Assembly: GCF_042610495.1 (NCBI RefSeq)
Contig: NZ_JBHGAP010000001.1
Coordinates: forward strand, 620,001-684,000
Source of the DNA: RU20A sp042610495
GTDB lineage: Bacteria > Pseudomonadota > Alphaproteobacteria > Rhizobiales > Rhizobiaceae
Reading direction: 5' to 3'
Length of the DNA stretch: 64,000 nucleotides
Under the pieces are notes generated by a model. It saw only the letters and a list, made by a program, of their open reading frames with translations, ran no database searches and was not told the origin of the DNA. Of this stretch, positions 25,356 through 34,844 are shown in pieces. A program made the translations under genes and the position numbers. How positions within the stretch are numbered: position 1 is the stretch's first letter; every line of letters begins with the position of its first letter.

Positions 25356-27224
25356 ATGCCCTTTCAGCAGGACTATGTTGTCCAGGCCCTTTTCAGGGAT
25401 TTCCCGAGCGCGGTTTTCTTTGCCGATCCGCAGAAGCGTCTTCGTGCGGCCAATCCAGCGGCTTTGAAGCTGTTCGGCTACGCGCTTGATGATCTGATCG
25501 ATCAACCGGTTCGCCTGCTGTTTGCATCCGACGAGGAATATCAGACCTGCCTGACGAAGCGGGAACGTGAAGCGATCACGCAGGTATCGGTCGACTCTCT
25601 CTACAGCTTTCAGCGCTCGGATGGATCGATTTTCCAGGGCCAGATGCGATCGACCCTCGTCAACGCCGCAGACAGCACCGTCAGCGGCTTTATCGGGGTC
25701 ATCACCGATGTGACGCCGATGATCCGGCTCGAGGAGAAGCACAAGGACGCGGAGCGTCTGCTGGATGCGGCTCTCGGCACGATCGACCAGGGTTTCGCCA
25801 TCTACGACAAGGATGAGCGCCTGGTGATCTTCAATGCGGCCTACCGCAGGCTCTTTGGCGATGTGGACATCAAGGCCGGCATGACCGGCAGCGAGATCAT
25901 CGATCTCGCCTCCCGGTCCGGGTCCTTCGGGCAGTTCGACACCGATGCCGAGCGTCTGGCCTGGGCGGATAGCCGCTTGGCGACGTTGCGGCTGGTGTCG
26001 TCGCCGTTCAAGATCCTGCGCTATGCCGATGGCCGCCTCTGGCGCTGCGTGGACCGCCGCATGCCCGATGGCAGCACCGTTGCGCTGCGCGTGGACGTAA
26101 CGGAGGTTCAGGCCGCCTTGACGGCGGTCGAGCGGCGCGAACGGGAATATCTGACGCTCCTGCAAAACCTACCCGAGATGGTCTGCCGCATTTCGCGGGA
26201 TCTCACGGTGCTGTTCGTCAACGACGGCTATGCGCGTTTCTTCAATCGGCCGATCGAGGACAATGTCGGGCGCAACATTCTGGAGCTTGTTGTAGAGGAG
26301 CGCCGCGACATCCTTCGGCGGACGCTGGAGGGGCTGTCTGCCGACAGGCTCCGTGCCAGCTACGAAGCGGTCCATCCGCAGGCGGATGGCAGCGTATGCG
26401 TTGTCGAATGGACCTTCGTGGCCGTCCTTGGCGAGAACGAGCCGACGGAATTCGTCGCTGTGGGGCGCGACGTGACGGAGTTCAAGCGCCGTAACGAAGC
26501 TCTCAGCCTCTTTGCCGCGACGGTGGCCCACGACCTCAAGGCGCCGCTGCGCCACATCGCAAGCTTCTCCGAGATGCTCGTGGAAGATCTCGCAGACGGC
26601 AGGCATGGCGAACTGGCCTTCTATGCCGGCAACATCCGGCAGAGCGCCGAGCGCATGCAGCGGCTGATCCAGAATCTTCTGGAATATGCCCAGATCGCCC
26701 ATCGCATCACCAAGCATCACTGTGTGGACCTGCACGGCGTGGTGCGCGATGTCATGGCGCTGATGGAAACGACGGTCTCCGAGACGGGTGCCCGCATCGA
26801 GGTCGGTCGCCTGCCGTCGATAAGTGGCGATCAGGAACTCCTGAAGCGGCTGGCGCAGAACCTCATTGGCAACGCGCTGAAGTATCGTCGCCCAGACCGC
26901 CAGCCGGTTGTCCGCATCTATGGCAGCAGCCATGCGCTGTTCTCCACGCTTGTGGTGGAGGATGAGGGGATCGGCATCGAGCCTGCCCACGAGAAGCGGA
27001 TCTTCGATCTCTTCCAGCGCCTGCATCGCGATGAGAGCGTCTACAAGGGCACGGGCATCGGTCTGGCAATTGCCAAGAGGATCGTCGAAAGCCATGGCGG
27101 CACGATCCGCCTTGATACGAGCTACCGGGAGGGCGCGCGTTTCGTGGTGACGTTCCCGCCCGAGGCCGACGCGACGCCGCTGCCGGCGGACGCCACCGGC
27201 GCGGAAGGAAGCTGTGCCTGGTAA
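25356..27224 (+). CDS. Soluble multi-PAS sensor histidine kinase
   Basis: About 622 aa with no signal peptide or membrane helix. Domains in order are PAS (10-125), a second PAS of the PAS-7 type (135-245, DQGFAIYDKDERLVIFNAAYRRLF), a third PAS (255-370), a HisKA dimerisation domain with phospho-His in ATVAHDLKAPLRHIASF, and a HATPase with NLIGNALKY, DEGIGI and KGTGIGLAI. It probably senses a cytosolic signal and phosphorylates a response regulator, which is not encoded beside it. The start is uncertain: ATG 25356 is used because PAS similarity begins there, though no strong Shine-Dalgarno is visible. The upstream 158 bases hold no gene. Confidence 0.88.
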   Translation: MPFQQDYVVQALFRDFPSAVFFADPQKRLRAANPAALKLFGYALDDLIDQPVRLLFASDEEYQTCLTKREREAITQVSVDSLYSFQRSDGSIFQGQMRSTLVNAADSTVSGFIGVITDVTPMIRLEEKHKDAERLLDAALGTIDQGFAIYDKDERLVIFNAAYRRLFGDVDIKAGMTGSEIIDLASRSGSFGQFDTDAERLAWADSRLATLRLVSSPFKILRYADGRLWRCVDRRMPDGSTVALRVDVTEVQAALTAVERREREYLTLLQNLPEMVCRISRDLTVLFVNDGYARFFNRPIEDNVGRNILELVVEERRDILRRTLEGLSADRLRASYEAVHPQADGSVCVVEWTFVAVLGENEPTEFVAVGRDVTEFKRRNEALSLFAATVAHDLKAPLRHIASFSEMLVEDLADGRHGELAFYAGNIRQSAERMQRLIQNLLEYAQIAHRITKHHCVDLHGVVRDVMALMETTVSETGARIEVGRLPSISGDQELLKRLAQNLIGNALKYRRPDRQPVVRIYGSSHALFSTLVVEDEGIGIEPAHEKRIFDLFQRLHRDESVYKGTGIGLAIAKRIVESHGGTIRLDTSYREGARFVVTFPPEADATPLPADATGAEGSCAW

Positions 27225-27230
27225 GAGGAA

Positions 27231-27265
27231 TGGCCGGATGTAACGCCCGGCCATCACCATTTTCA
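27231..27265. terminator. Candidate terminator between the histidine kinase and gcvP
   Basis: GGCCGG (27232-27237) and CCGGCC (27247-27252) form a perfect stem, extended by flanking A/T pairs, followed by CATTTTC on the plus strand. The position between convergent genes fits termination of the kinase transcript. Confidence 0.6.
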
Positions 27266-27290
27266 GAGGCGTGACGCCTGCTTGCCGCCG

Positions 27291-30161
27291 TTACTCGGCC
27301 GCCTCTGCATAGTCCTCCACCGGAGGGCAGGTGCAGACGAGATTGCGGTCTCCATAGACATTGTCGACGCGGTTGACCGACGACCAGTACTTGTCCACCC
27401 GGAAGGCGCCGGGCGGGAAGCAGGCCTGTTCGCGGCTATAGGGTCGGTTCCATTCGCCGACGAGATCCTCGACCGTGTGCGGGGCATTCTTCAGCGGGTT
27501 GTTCTCCCGGTCCATACGGCCTTCCTCGATGGCGCGTGCCTCCTCGCGGATCGACAGCATGGCCTCGCAGAAGCGGTCGAGCTCCGCCTTGGTCTCGCTC
27601 TCGGTCGGCTCGATCATCAGCGTGCCGGCCACCGGCCAGCTCATGGTCGGCGCATGGAAGCCGCTGTCGATGAGGCGCTTGGCGACATCGTCCACGGTGA
27701 CGCCAGCGCTTGCCGCCAGCGGACGCGTGTCGATGATGCACTCGTGTGCCACGCGTCCCTTGGACGACGTATAGAGCACGTCGAAGGCACCCTTCAGACG
27801 GGCCGCGATGTAGTTGGCGTTGAGGATCGCCACCTTCGTCGCCTGCGTCAGCCCTTCGCCGCCCATCATCAGGCAGTAGCTCCAGGAGATCGGCAGGATC
27901 GACGCGGAACCGAAGGGCGCGGCCGAGACAGCGCCCGTGCCGCCGAGACCTGGCACCTGCGGGTGGCCCGGAAGGTAGGGGGCCAGATGCGCCTTGACGC
28001 CGATCGGACCCATGCCGGGACCGCCCCCGCCATGCGGGATGCAGAAGGTCTTGTGGAGGTTGAGGTGCGAGACGTCGGAGCCGATGTCGCCGGGGCGAGC
28101 GAGGCCGACCATGGCGTTCATGTTGGCGCCGTCCATATAGACCTGGCCGCCATGGGTGTGAACGATTTCGCAGATCTCGCGGACATTCTCTTCGAACACG
28201 CCGTGAGTAGACGGGTAGGTGATCATGCAGCACGAGAGCTTGTCGGCATAAGCCTCTGCCTTGGAACGGAAATCATCCATATCGATGTCGCCGTTCTCGC
28301 TGACCTTCACCACAACCACTGTCATGCCGGCCATCTGGGCCGAGGCCGGGTTGGTGCCGTGCGCGGAGGTCGGTATGAGGCAGACGGTGCGATGCGCCTC
28401 GCCACGGGCCTCGTGGTAGGCGCGGATGGTCAGGAGCCCCGCATATTCGCCCTGGGCGCCGGAATTGGGCTGCATGGAGACAGCGTCGTAGCCGGTGACC
28501 TGGCAGAGCTTGTCGGCGAGGTCCTGGATCATGTGGCGGTAACCCTCGGCCTGATCGGCAGGCGCGAAGGGATGGATCTCCGAGAATTCCGGCCAGGTGA
28601 TCGGCAGCATCTCGGCGGTCGCATTAAGCTTCATGGTGCAGGAGCCGAGCGGGATCATGGCCCGGTCAAGCGCCAGATCGCGGTCCGCAAGCCGGCGGAT
28701 GTAGCGGGTCATCTCGCTTTCCGCGCGGTTCATGTGGAAGATCGGGTGCGTCAGGTAATCCGTTGTTCTTAGGAGATTTTCCGGAAGTCTGTATTCCGGA
28801 TCGAAGGCCGAGACCTCGAAGTCTCCGCCAAATGCCCGCCAGACGGCCTCCAGCGTGACCGGGCGCGAGCGTTCATCAAGAGAAATCCCGATCCTGTCGT
28901 CCCCGATCTTGCGCAGGTTGACGCCTTCGGCCACCGCGGTTTTCAGGATGATGCCCTGAAGCTTGCCGACATCGACGGTGATGGTGTCGAAAAATGCTTC
29001 CGGTTCAACGCGGTAGCCGAGTTTTTCAAGTCCCATCGCAAGGCGCACGGTCTTTTTGTGAACACTTTGCGCTATCGCCTTGATTCCCTTGGGGCCATGG
29101 AAGACGGCATACATTGAGGCCATCACGGCCAGCAGTACCTGGGCCGTGCAGATGTTGGAGGTGGCCTTCTCGCGACGGATATGCTGCTCGCGGGTCTGCA
29201 GAGACAGGCGGTAGGCGCGGTTGCCGCGGGCATCGACGGAGACGCCGACGAGGCGGCCGGGCATGGAGCGCTTGTGCGCGTCCTTGACCGCCATGTAGGC
29301 CGCGTGCGGGCCGCCGTAGCCGACCGGCACGCCGAAGCGCTGGGTGGAGCCGATGGCGATATCGGCGCCCATTTCGCCCGGCGATTTCAGGAGCGCCAGC
29401 GCCAGCGGATCGGCCGCGACGATGGCGATGGCCCCGGTCTGGTGGAGGCGGGCGATCAGGCCGGTGAAGTCGTGAACATGCCCATAGGTGCCGGGGTACT
29501 GGAAGATGGCACCGAAAACATCGACCGGATCGAGGTCGGCGAAGGGATTGCCAATCGTCACCGTCCAGCCGAGCGGCTCGGCGCGGGTCATGATGAGAGC
29601 AATGGTCTGCGGATGGCAGTTCTCGTCCACGAAGAACGTCTTCGCTTTCGACTTCGAAACGCGCTCCGCCATCGCCATCGCTTCGGCAGCAGCCGTCGCC
29701 TCGTCAAGAAGCGAGGCATTCGCGACGTCGAGACCCGTGAGGTCGCAAACCATCGTCTGGTAGTTCAGAAGCGCTTCCAGACGGCCCTGGCTGATCTCCG
29801 GCTGGTAGGGCGTGTAGGCCGTATACCAGGCGGGGTTTTCCAGAATGTTGCGCTGGATGACCGGCGGCGTGATCGTGCCGTAGTAGCCCATGCCGATGAG
29901 GGACACGAGCTTCTGGTTCCGGTTGGCCGTTTCGCGCAGCTTGTCGAGCGCCTCGCGTTCCGTCATGGCAGGCCCCCAGGCCAGCGGCACGGTCTGGCGG
30001 ATGGAGGCAGGCACGGTATCGTCGATCAGCGCATCGAGGCTCGGATAGCCCACGACCTTCAGCATCTCGTCCATTTCGGCCGGCGAGGGTCCGATGTGGC
30101 GGCGGTTGGCAAAGTCGTAGGGCTTGTAATCGGTAAAGGTGAAATCGACCGGCAGCGACAT
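27291..30161 (-). CDS. gcvP: Glycine dehydrogenase (decarboxylating), P protein
   Basis: The 956-aa PLP enzyme decarboxylates glycine and hands the aminomethyl group to lipoyl-GcvH. Both homologous halves are present (single-chain type). The PLP-lysine lies in HLNLHKTFCIPHGGGGPG and the N-terminal half begins PYDFANRRHIGPSPAEMDEML. Length is normal. Its ATG overlaps the gcvH stop (ATGA), so the two are translationally coupled. It is the third gene of the riboswitch-controlled gcvTHP operon. Confidence 0.97.
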   Translation of the reverse strand: MSLPVDFTFTDYKPYDFANRRHIGPSPAEMDEMLKVVGYPSLDALIDDTVPASIRQTVPLAWGPAMTEREALDKLRETANRNQKLVSLIGMGYYGTITPPVIQRNILENPAWYTAYTPYQPEISQGRLEALLNYQTMVCDLTGLDVANASLLDEATAAAEAMAMAERVSKSKAKTFFVDENCHPQTIALIMTRAEPLGWTVTIGNPFADLDPVDVFGAIFQYPGTYGHVHDFTGLIARLHQTGAIAIVAADPLALALLKSPGEMGADIAIGSTQRFGVPVGYGGPHAAYMAVKDAHKRSMPGRLVGVSVDARGNRAYRLSLQTREQHIRREKATSNICTAQVLLAVMASMYAVFHGPKGIKAIAQSVHKKTVRLAMGLEKLGYRVEPEAFFDTITVDVGKLQGIILKTAVAEGVNLRKIGDDRIGISLDERSRPVTLEAVWRAFGGDFEVSAFDPEYRLPENLLRTTDYLTHPIFHMNRAESEMTRYIRRLADRDLALDRAMIPLGSCTMKLNATAEMLPITWPEFSEIHPFAPADQAEGYRHMIQDLADKLCQVTGYDAVSMQPNSGAQGEYAGLLTIRAYHEARGEAHRTVCLIPTSAHGTNPASAQMAGMTVVVVKVSENGDIDMDDFRSKAEAYADKLSCCMITYPSTHGVFEENVREICEIVHTHGGQVYMDGANMNAMVGLARPGDIGSDVSHLNLHKTFCIPHGGGGPGMGPIGVKAHLAPYLPGHPQVPGLGGTGAVSAAPFGSASILPISWSYCLMMGGEGLTQATKVAILNANYIAARLKGAFDVLYTSSKGRVAHECIIDTRPLAASAGVTVDDVAKRLIDSGFHAPTMSWPVAGTLMIEPTESETKAELDRFCEAMLSIREEARAIEEGRMDRENNPLKNAPHTVEDLVGEWNRPYSREQACFPPGAFRVDKYWSSVNRVDNVYGDRNLVCTCPPVEDYAEAAE

Positions 30162-30523
30162 CAGGCGACGAGCTCCTGATAGGCGGCTTCGTCCAGCAGG
30201 CCGTCGAGCTCGGACGTGTCGGCAAGCTTGATCTTGAAGAACCAGGCTGCACCCTGCGGATCGGAATTTACAAGCGAAGGATCGGAAACGATGGCATCGT
30301 TGACCGCGACGATCTCGCCGGCCACGGGCGAATAGACATCCGATGCCGCCTTTACGGATTCGACGGTCGCGGCACTGTCGCCCTTGCCGAAGCTGGCGCC
30401 GGCCTCCGGCAGCTCCACGAAAACGAGATCGCCGAGCTGCGCGGCCGCGTGGGTAGTGATGCCGACGGTGGCGATATCGCCGTCGATCTGGAGCCATTCG
30501 TGATCGGGGGTGAATTTCAGCAT
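30161..30523 (-). CDS. gcvH: Glycine cleavage system H protein
   Basis: The 120-aa lipoyl carrier shuttles the aminomethyl group between P and T proteins. The lipoylation lysine is Lys58 in ATVESVKAASD. The fold pattern YTPDHEW-like FTPDHEWLQIDGD and GDLVFVELPE is typical. It overlaps gcvP by one base of coding frame (ATGA) and follows gcvT after about 72 bases with a good AAAGGAAT ribosome-binding site. Confidence 0.97.
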   Translation of the reverse strand: MLKFTPDHEWLQIDGDIATVGITTHAAAQLGDLVFVELPEAGASFGKGDSAATVESVKAASDVYSPVAGEIVAVNDAIVSDPSLVNSDPQGAAWFFKIKLADTSELDGLLDEAAYQELVA

Positions 30524-30595
30524 GGGATTATTCCTTTGATCTGGAAATTGTAGCGTCAGTCGCTGACAGGGTGGAAAAACGGCGGTATTCAGGGC

Positions 30596-31735
30596 TCAGC
30601 GCTTGAAGCGCGCCGGAACGAAGGGCAGGGCGGCGACGGTGACCGGCAGATACTTGCCGCGCACCTCGGCAAAGAGCGGCGAGCCGACTGCGGCATGGGC
30701 GCTGTCCACGAGGCCCATGGCGACGGGCCAGTCGACGCTCGGTCCAAAGCCGCCGGAGGTGACAGTGCCCACCGGCTGTTGTCCCTCGGCGTCTGCAAAG
30801 AGTGCGACGCCGCCGCGCACCGGAGCGCGACCCTCGGGTTTCAGGCCGACACGGCGACGGACGGCGCCCTGATCGAGTTCGGCGAGGATGCGCGTTGCGC
30901 CGGGAAAGCCGCCGGCCCGCGCACCGCCGGTGCGGCGGACTTTCTGCATCGCCCATTCCAGCGAGGCCTCGACGGGGCTGATGCCCTCGTCGATATCGTT
31001 GCCGTAGAGGCAGAGGCCGGCTTCGAGGCGCAGCGAGTCACGGGCACCGAGCCCGACCGGCTGGACGTCTGCCTGGGCGAGGAGAGCACGCGCAAGGCTT
31101 TCCGCAGCGCCGGCAGGGACGGAGATCTCGTAGCCATCCTCGCCGGAATAGCCCGAGCGGGTGACGAAACAGTCCGCACCGTCAATCGTTGCAGGCCGGG
31201 CATCCATGAAGCGCATCCCGGCCGCCTCGGGCCAGAGGGCGGCCAGTCCGGCTTCCGCCTTCGGCCCCTGAAGCGCGATCAGGGCGCGATCCTCGATCAG
31301 CGTGATGTCGCACACGTCGGCAAGGGCGGCGCGCATATGGGCCACGTCCTCGTGCTTTCGGGAGGCATTGACGACGAGGAAGAGATGGTCGCCGCGATTG
31401 ACGATCATGAGGTCGTCGAGGATGCCTCCGGTCTCATTGGTGAAGAGCCCGTAGCGCTGCCGGCCCGGCTGTATGCCGAGCACATCGACGGGAACGAGGC
31501 GTTCGAGCGCCAGCGCCGCATCCTCGACCCGGCCAGATTTCGGCACGAGCGTGACCTGTCCCATATGCGAGACATCGAAGAGACCGGCGGCGGCGCGGGT
31601 GTGCAGGTGTTCCTTCAGGATGCCGTCCGGATACTGGACCGGCATGGAATAGCCGGCGAAGGGCACCATGCGGGCACCGAGAGACAGGTGAAGATCGTGA
31701 AGCGGGGTCGTCAACAGGGTGGATGCTGTGTCCAC
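30596..31735 (-). CDS. gcvT: Glycine cleavage T protein (aminomethyltransferase)
   Basis: The 379-aa enzyme transfers the aminomethyl carbon to tetrahydrofolate and releases ammonia. Marks are LHLSLGARMVPFAGYSMPVQY, LFDVSHMGQV, and RSGYSGEDGYEISVP, then LGARDSLRLEAGLCLYGND with the folate-site residues. The start is GTG 31735 with GGAGG 7 bases upstream. It is the first gene of gcvTHP, and its leader carries a tandem glycine riboswitch. Confidence 0.96.
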   Translation of the reverse strand: MDTASTLLTTPLHDLHLSLGARMVPFAGYSMPVQYPDGILKEHLHTRAAAGLFDVSHMGQVTLVPKSGRVEDAALALERLVPVDVLGIQPGRQRYGLFTNETGGILDDLMIVNRGDHLFLVVNASRKHEDVAHMRAALADVCDITLIEDRALIALQGPKAEAGLAALWPEAAGMRFMDARPATIDGADCFVTRSGYSGEDGYEISVPAGAAESLARALLAQADVQPVGLGARDSLRLEAGLCLYGNDIDEGISPVEASLEWAMQKVRRTGGARAGGFPGATRILAELDQGAVRRRVGLKPEGRAPVRGGVALFADAEGQQPVGTVTSGGFGPSVDWPVAMGLVDSAHAAVGSPLFAEVRGKYLPVTVAALPFVPARFKR

Positions 31736-31807
31736 GGTCTGCCTCCAGGTTGTGGCGCCACGCGCCGGCTCATGACGGGCAGGGGACGAATGTCCGCATG
31801 CCGTGAG

Positions 31808-31971
31808 CCCCCTCTGTCCCTTTGCCTGAGATTGTTATCCCTTCGGCGAGCGGATGCTTCTCTCCAGAGTCCTTTCGGCATCTTGTTGGTCCTTTCGCCT
31901 GAGAGTTTCCGGGGCGGTTGCTCCTTCGGCACCGGGCGTGAACCTTTCGATCGACCCGACTTCTCCCAACA
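31808..31971 (-). promoter_or_regulatory. Tandem glycine riboswitch
   Basis: The minus strand reads TTGGGAGAAG...GTGCCGAAGGAGCAA...GAAACTCTCAGGCGAAAGGACC (first aptamer, about 31969-31884) then GGACTCTGGAGAG...CGCCGAAGGGATAAC...ATCTCAGGCAAAGGGACAGAGG (second, about 31872-31811). These are the conserved GGAGAG, GCCGAAGG and CTCAGGCAAAAGGAC elements of the two glycine aptamers, joined by a short linker. It lies about 75 bases before gcvT, and glycine binding would be expected to switch on gcvTHP. No clear intrinsic terminator is seen after the second aptamer, so control may be at translation. Confidence 0.93.
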
Positions 31972-31981
31972 AGATGAGAGC

Positions 31982-32010
31982 AGATAACGGGCTCCCCTGC
32001 CGTTTGGCAA
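31982..32010 (-). promoter_or_regulatory. Candidate promoter of gcvTHP
   Basis: On the minus strand TTGCCA (32010-32005) and TTATCT (31987-31982) are 17 bases apart, just upstream of the first glycine aptamer. The start would fall around 31975, so the transcript would begin almost at the riboswitch. The hexamers are good but not perfect matches. Confidence 0.5.
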
Positions 32011-32107
32011 GAGGGGATGTCGCGCCTGAACAGATAAAAGTCGCTGTCAACAACACGCGTGCGGAGGCGCCCGTGGACTGCCGCAATCGAAGAGAGATGC
32101 CGGCAGG

Positions 32108-32908
32108 TCAGGATTTGCGGCGGACTGGCGGGGTCACGAGCTGCGTCTCTGTCATTTCCTTCGCCGTCAGGTAATGCAGGCGGTCCGGCGGCGTTTCGAG
32201 ACCGAGAAGCCAGAGATCGGGCTTCACGCCCATCGATTGCAGGTGACGGCCGATTCGGGCCGTCGTTACCTGCGTCGTCGCCATTGCCTCGGCCCCCGTC
32301 GGGGCGCGGCCTTCCCGGCCGGATCCGTCATAGATCTGGTGGACGCCGACAATGGCGCCATCCTCCACGCTGCGCCTGACGCCGCCGGCCAGCACGAGCG
32401 GGCAGGAGGAGGCGCAGAGCGCACCAGCCTTCACTTCCGTGGCGAGGCCCTTGTCGCGGATGAGCTTCGAAATCTCCAGCGCATCGGCAACGGAACCACC
32501 CGGCGAGGACAGAACGACGGTCTTCACATACTCGCCGCGCGCCTCGACCTCGGCCGCAAAGCGCGCTGCCGCGCCGCTGTCGATCGTGCCTTCGGCCAGA
32601 AGCGTGCCACCCGGCTGGAGATCGAAACGCATCGGCGCTCGAAGCACGGCCTCGGCCGTCTTGATTTCCGCAGGCGCGCCTTCCGGCTTGCCCTCGGTCA
32701 GCGCGGGCGGAAGCACGGGCAGGGACGGGGCGGCACCCGGCTGCGCAGCGCCCGGCACATCGGCTTCCAGCACGAGGTCGCGGTAGTCGAGCACCACGAG
32801 GATGGCCGCCACCGACAGGACGGCGGTAAAGGCATGCCGCATCAAGGTGCCGTCGTCGGTGGAGACGAGGAACCGGCCGGTGCGCTTCAGGCTGTCGCTG
32901 AGACCCAT
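32108..32908 (-). CDS. ClpP/SppA-like periplasmic protease-fold protein (COG3904 type)
   Basis: The 266-aa protein has an N-terminal membrane anchor (about residues 27-45, VLSVAAILVVLDYRDLVL) and a proline/alanine linker, then a crotonase/ClpP-like domain: TVVLSSPGGSVADALEISKLIRDKGLATEVKAGALCASSCPLVLAGG. The CASSCPL segment is where SppA/ClpP serine nucleophiles sit, so a serine protease activity is plausible; the rest of the triad is not obvious. Similar COG3904 proteins are of unknown function. It follows the coiled-coil membrane protein by 12 bases with GGAGAG before its ATG, so they are likely one transcript. Confidence 0.82.
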   Translation of the reverse strand: MGLSDSLKRTGRFLVSTDDGTLMRHAFTAVLSVAAILVVLDYRDLVLEADVPGAAQPGAAPSLPVLPPALTEGKPEGAPAEIKTAEAVLRAPMRFDLQPGGTLLAEGTIDSGAAARFAAEVEARGEYVKTVVLSSPGGSVADALEISKLIRDKGLATEVKAGALCASSCPLVLAGGVRRSVEDGAIVGVHQIYDGSGREGRAPTGAEAMATTQVTTARIGRHLQSMGVKPDLWLLGLETPPDRLHYLTAKEMTETQLVTPPVRRKS

Positions 32909-32920
32909 GGCGTCTCTCCG

Positions 32921-34234
32921 TCAGGCCGGCGGTCCCTTGCGCGGGGTCTTGCCGGCAAGGTCGAGGCTGGTGACATTGGCAGGCGCGTCGTCAACGCTGT
33001 CGGTCGCGGCCTCCAGTGCCGCTTCCATGCGCTCGGCATGATCAGGCATGCCGGCTGTGACCGCACGACTGACACGCAGCGCCTCGATCAGCTCGGCAGC
33101 GGTGATGCGTTCGGCCAGCGGCAGGGCATCCTCCTGACGGCGCAAGGCGGAATGAACGATGGCAAGCATGAAGACCAGCACGGCCGGCAAGAGGTCGATG
33201 GAAATGGCGCCTGCCCAGCTTGGAATGAAGTCCGAGGCATAGCGCAACACTGCTTCGGCAGATGATAGCGGCACGAATCGGCGTTCTGCGACCGGCTTGC
33301 GTGCGAGAATCTCGTCGGCGGCCGCCGAGAGTACCTTGGACTGCGAGGTGACGGAGGTGCGGATCGTCTCCATCACCTGATCCTGCCGCTGCGCAAGGCC
33401 TGCTTCCGCGCCGCTCGCTACAGGCGCGATGAAGCCGAGCGAGAGGTCGTCGGCGGCGCGTTTGACCGACGCGGCAATGGATGTCTGCTCCAGCGAGGCA
33501 ATGACGCCGGAGAGCGCCACGGCTTCGGTTGCGAAGGTGTCGGCACGCGGCTCGATGGCGCCGGGAGCGGAGACGAGACCGCGCATCGTGGCCAGATGCT
33601 TGCGCCCGTCATCAAAGAGCGTGGTCACCCGTTCCCGCGACGCGGTGATGCCGTTTTCCAGTTCCTTGAGCTGCGCGGCCATCTGCGAGAGAAGCTGCAC
33701 CACGGAGCCGGAACCGGTCGTTCCAGTGAGTGCCCCGGTTTCCTGCTCCTGCTGGGCAAGGCGCGAGAAGCGCTCGCTGGCGCGCTGGATATCCGGGAGC
33801 AGGCTTTGGGCTGCCAGTGCGTTCTGGTGCGCTTGGTCCAGATCCTGCGTGTAATCCTCGATGGTTTCCGCGAGATGCTGCTCCAGCGCTGCCGAGCCTG
33901 CAAGTGCTGCCGCATTCAGCCAGCTCGACATGGCGATGATCATGGCGCAGCCAAGCGCCATGACGCCAAGCATGGCGGTGCGACCCGTCGCGCTGGTCAC
34001 ATGCGGATAGAACCGCGCCATGTAGCTCCAGAAGGCATAGATCGCGACCGAGACGGCGGTCGAATAGATCACCGCCGCGAAGAACACTGCCGTGGCTGAG
34101 CCATCCAGAATGCTGCGCACACCGAGATAGGTATAGACGCCCGAAGCGACCGAAAGGACGGCGAGCGCGAAGCGTGTCATGGTCTCGACGGCGGCAATCC
34201 CGTCCTGAAGCCTGTGTGCCGCGCCAAGCGCCAT
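32921..34234 (-). CDS. Hypothetical membrane protein with coiled coil
   Basis: This 437-aa protein is unrecognised. Hydrophobic segments lie near residues 22-42, 46-70 and 87-113, a long central helical/coiled-coil region spans roughly 115-310, and one more hydrophobic segment (about 345-363, ISIDLLPAVLVFMLAIVHSAL) precedes a soluble tail. The layout is that of an inner-membrane protein with a large soluble helical domain. The ATG at 34234 has GGGAG 10 bases upstream. The next gene encodes a ClpP/SppA-like protein 12 bases away, which suggests a joint role, but there is no direct evidence. Confidence 0.72.
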   Translation of the reverse strand: MALGAAHRLQDGIAAVETMTRFALAVLSVASGVYTYLGVRSILDGSATAVFFAAVIYSTAVSVAIYAFWSYMARFYPHVTSATGRTAMLGVMALGCAMIIAMSSWLNAAALAGSAALEQHLAETIEDYTQDLDQAHQNALAAQSLLPDIQRASERFSRLAQQEQETGALTGTTGSGSVVQLLSQMAAQLKELENGITASRERVTTLFDDGRKHLATMRGLVSAPGAIEPRADTFATEAVALSGVIASLEQTSIAASVKRAADDLSLGFIAPVASGAEAGLAQRQDQVMETIRTSVTSQSKVLSAAADEILARKPVAERRFVPLSSAEAVLRYASDFIPSWAGAISIDLLPAVLVFMLAIVHSALRRQEDALPLAERITAAELIEALRVSRAVTAGMPDHAERMEAALEAATDSVDDAPANVTSLDLAGKTPRKGPPA

Positions 34235-34339
34235 GCGGTCGATCTCCCAGTCTGTTTGTTCAGAAGGTTAACAGATCGTGGACGATACCGGCGAAATGAA
34301 GGCTTGGGGAGGAGCGGGGGTCGGGACAGGCCGCTTGGC

Positions 34340-34624
34340 TCAGCCGGCGAGGGGCTCCGGTCCCTCGACGACCAGCCGGTTCTCGATGGCCATACCGCGC
34401 GCCGCACCGATTGCCGCTGATTCCGCACGGTCGGATTCGGCGTGCGTTTCAACGCTGCCGCTGAGCACGATGCGCCCCTCGGCTTCCGTCACGGTGATCT
34501 GGTCGGCCTGGAGGCCACCTGTCACGGCAATCGCATTCGCGACGGCCCGCTCCAGATCGGCCGCGCCTTCGGCAAAAATTCGCTCCGGTCTTTCGCCCTT
34601 ATAGAGGTCCGGCTTGAACACCAT
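34340..34624 (-). CDS. BON-domain protein
   Basis: The 94-aa protein is mostly one BON domain: LERAVANAIAVTGGLQADQITVTEAEGRIVLSGSVETHAESDRAESAAIGAARGMAIENRLVV, the pattern of periplasmic BON proteins (OsmY type) that bind membranes. No signal peptide is seen, so it may be cytosolic. The ATG at 34624 (MVFKPDLYKG) is preferred because AGGAGAA lies 6 bases upstream; an in-frame ATG at 34684 lacks family similarity before it. Confidence 0.8.
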   Translation of the reverse strand: MVFKPDLYKGERPERIFAEGAADLERAVANAIAVTGGLQADQITVTEAEGRIVLSGSVETHAESDRAESAAIGAARGMAIENRLVVEGPEPLAG

Positions 34625-34844
34625 GGCAGTTCTCCTGGTTGACGGATCAAAGCCGAACAACCCGCGAAAGGCGATTTTGTTCATCTGCCGTTAAGGTTCT
34701 GAAATGAATGGAAAAAATAAAGGGTCAAACTTCATCGCCCAAATTTGGGAGCGATCAAATATGTCCGGAAAGGGCGATTGCGCCTTTATTAGGCTCTGCT
34801 ATCCCATGTCTGTCCACTATCGGACTTCGGGAGAGATTACACCA

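Noticed and set aside
27436..28233. Alternative minus frame within gcvP
   Set aside because: The Arg/Gly-rich translation lies inside the GcvP coding region, where GcvP motifs are complete.
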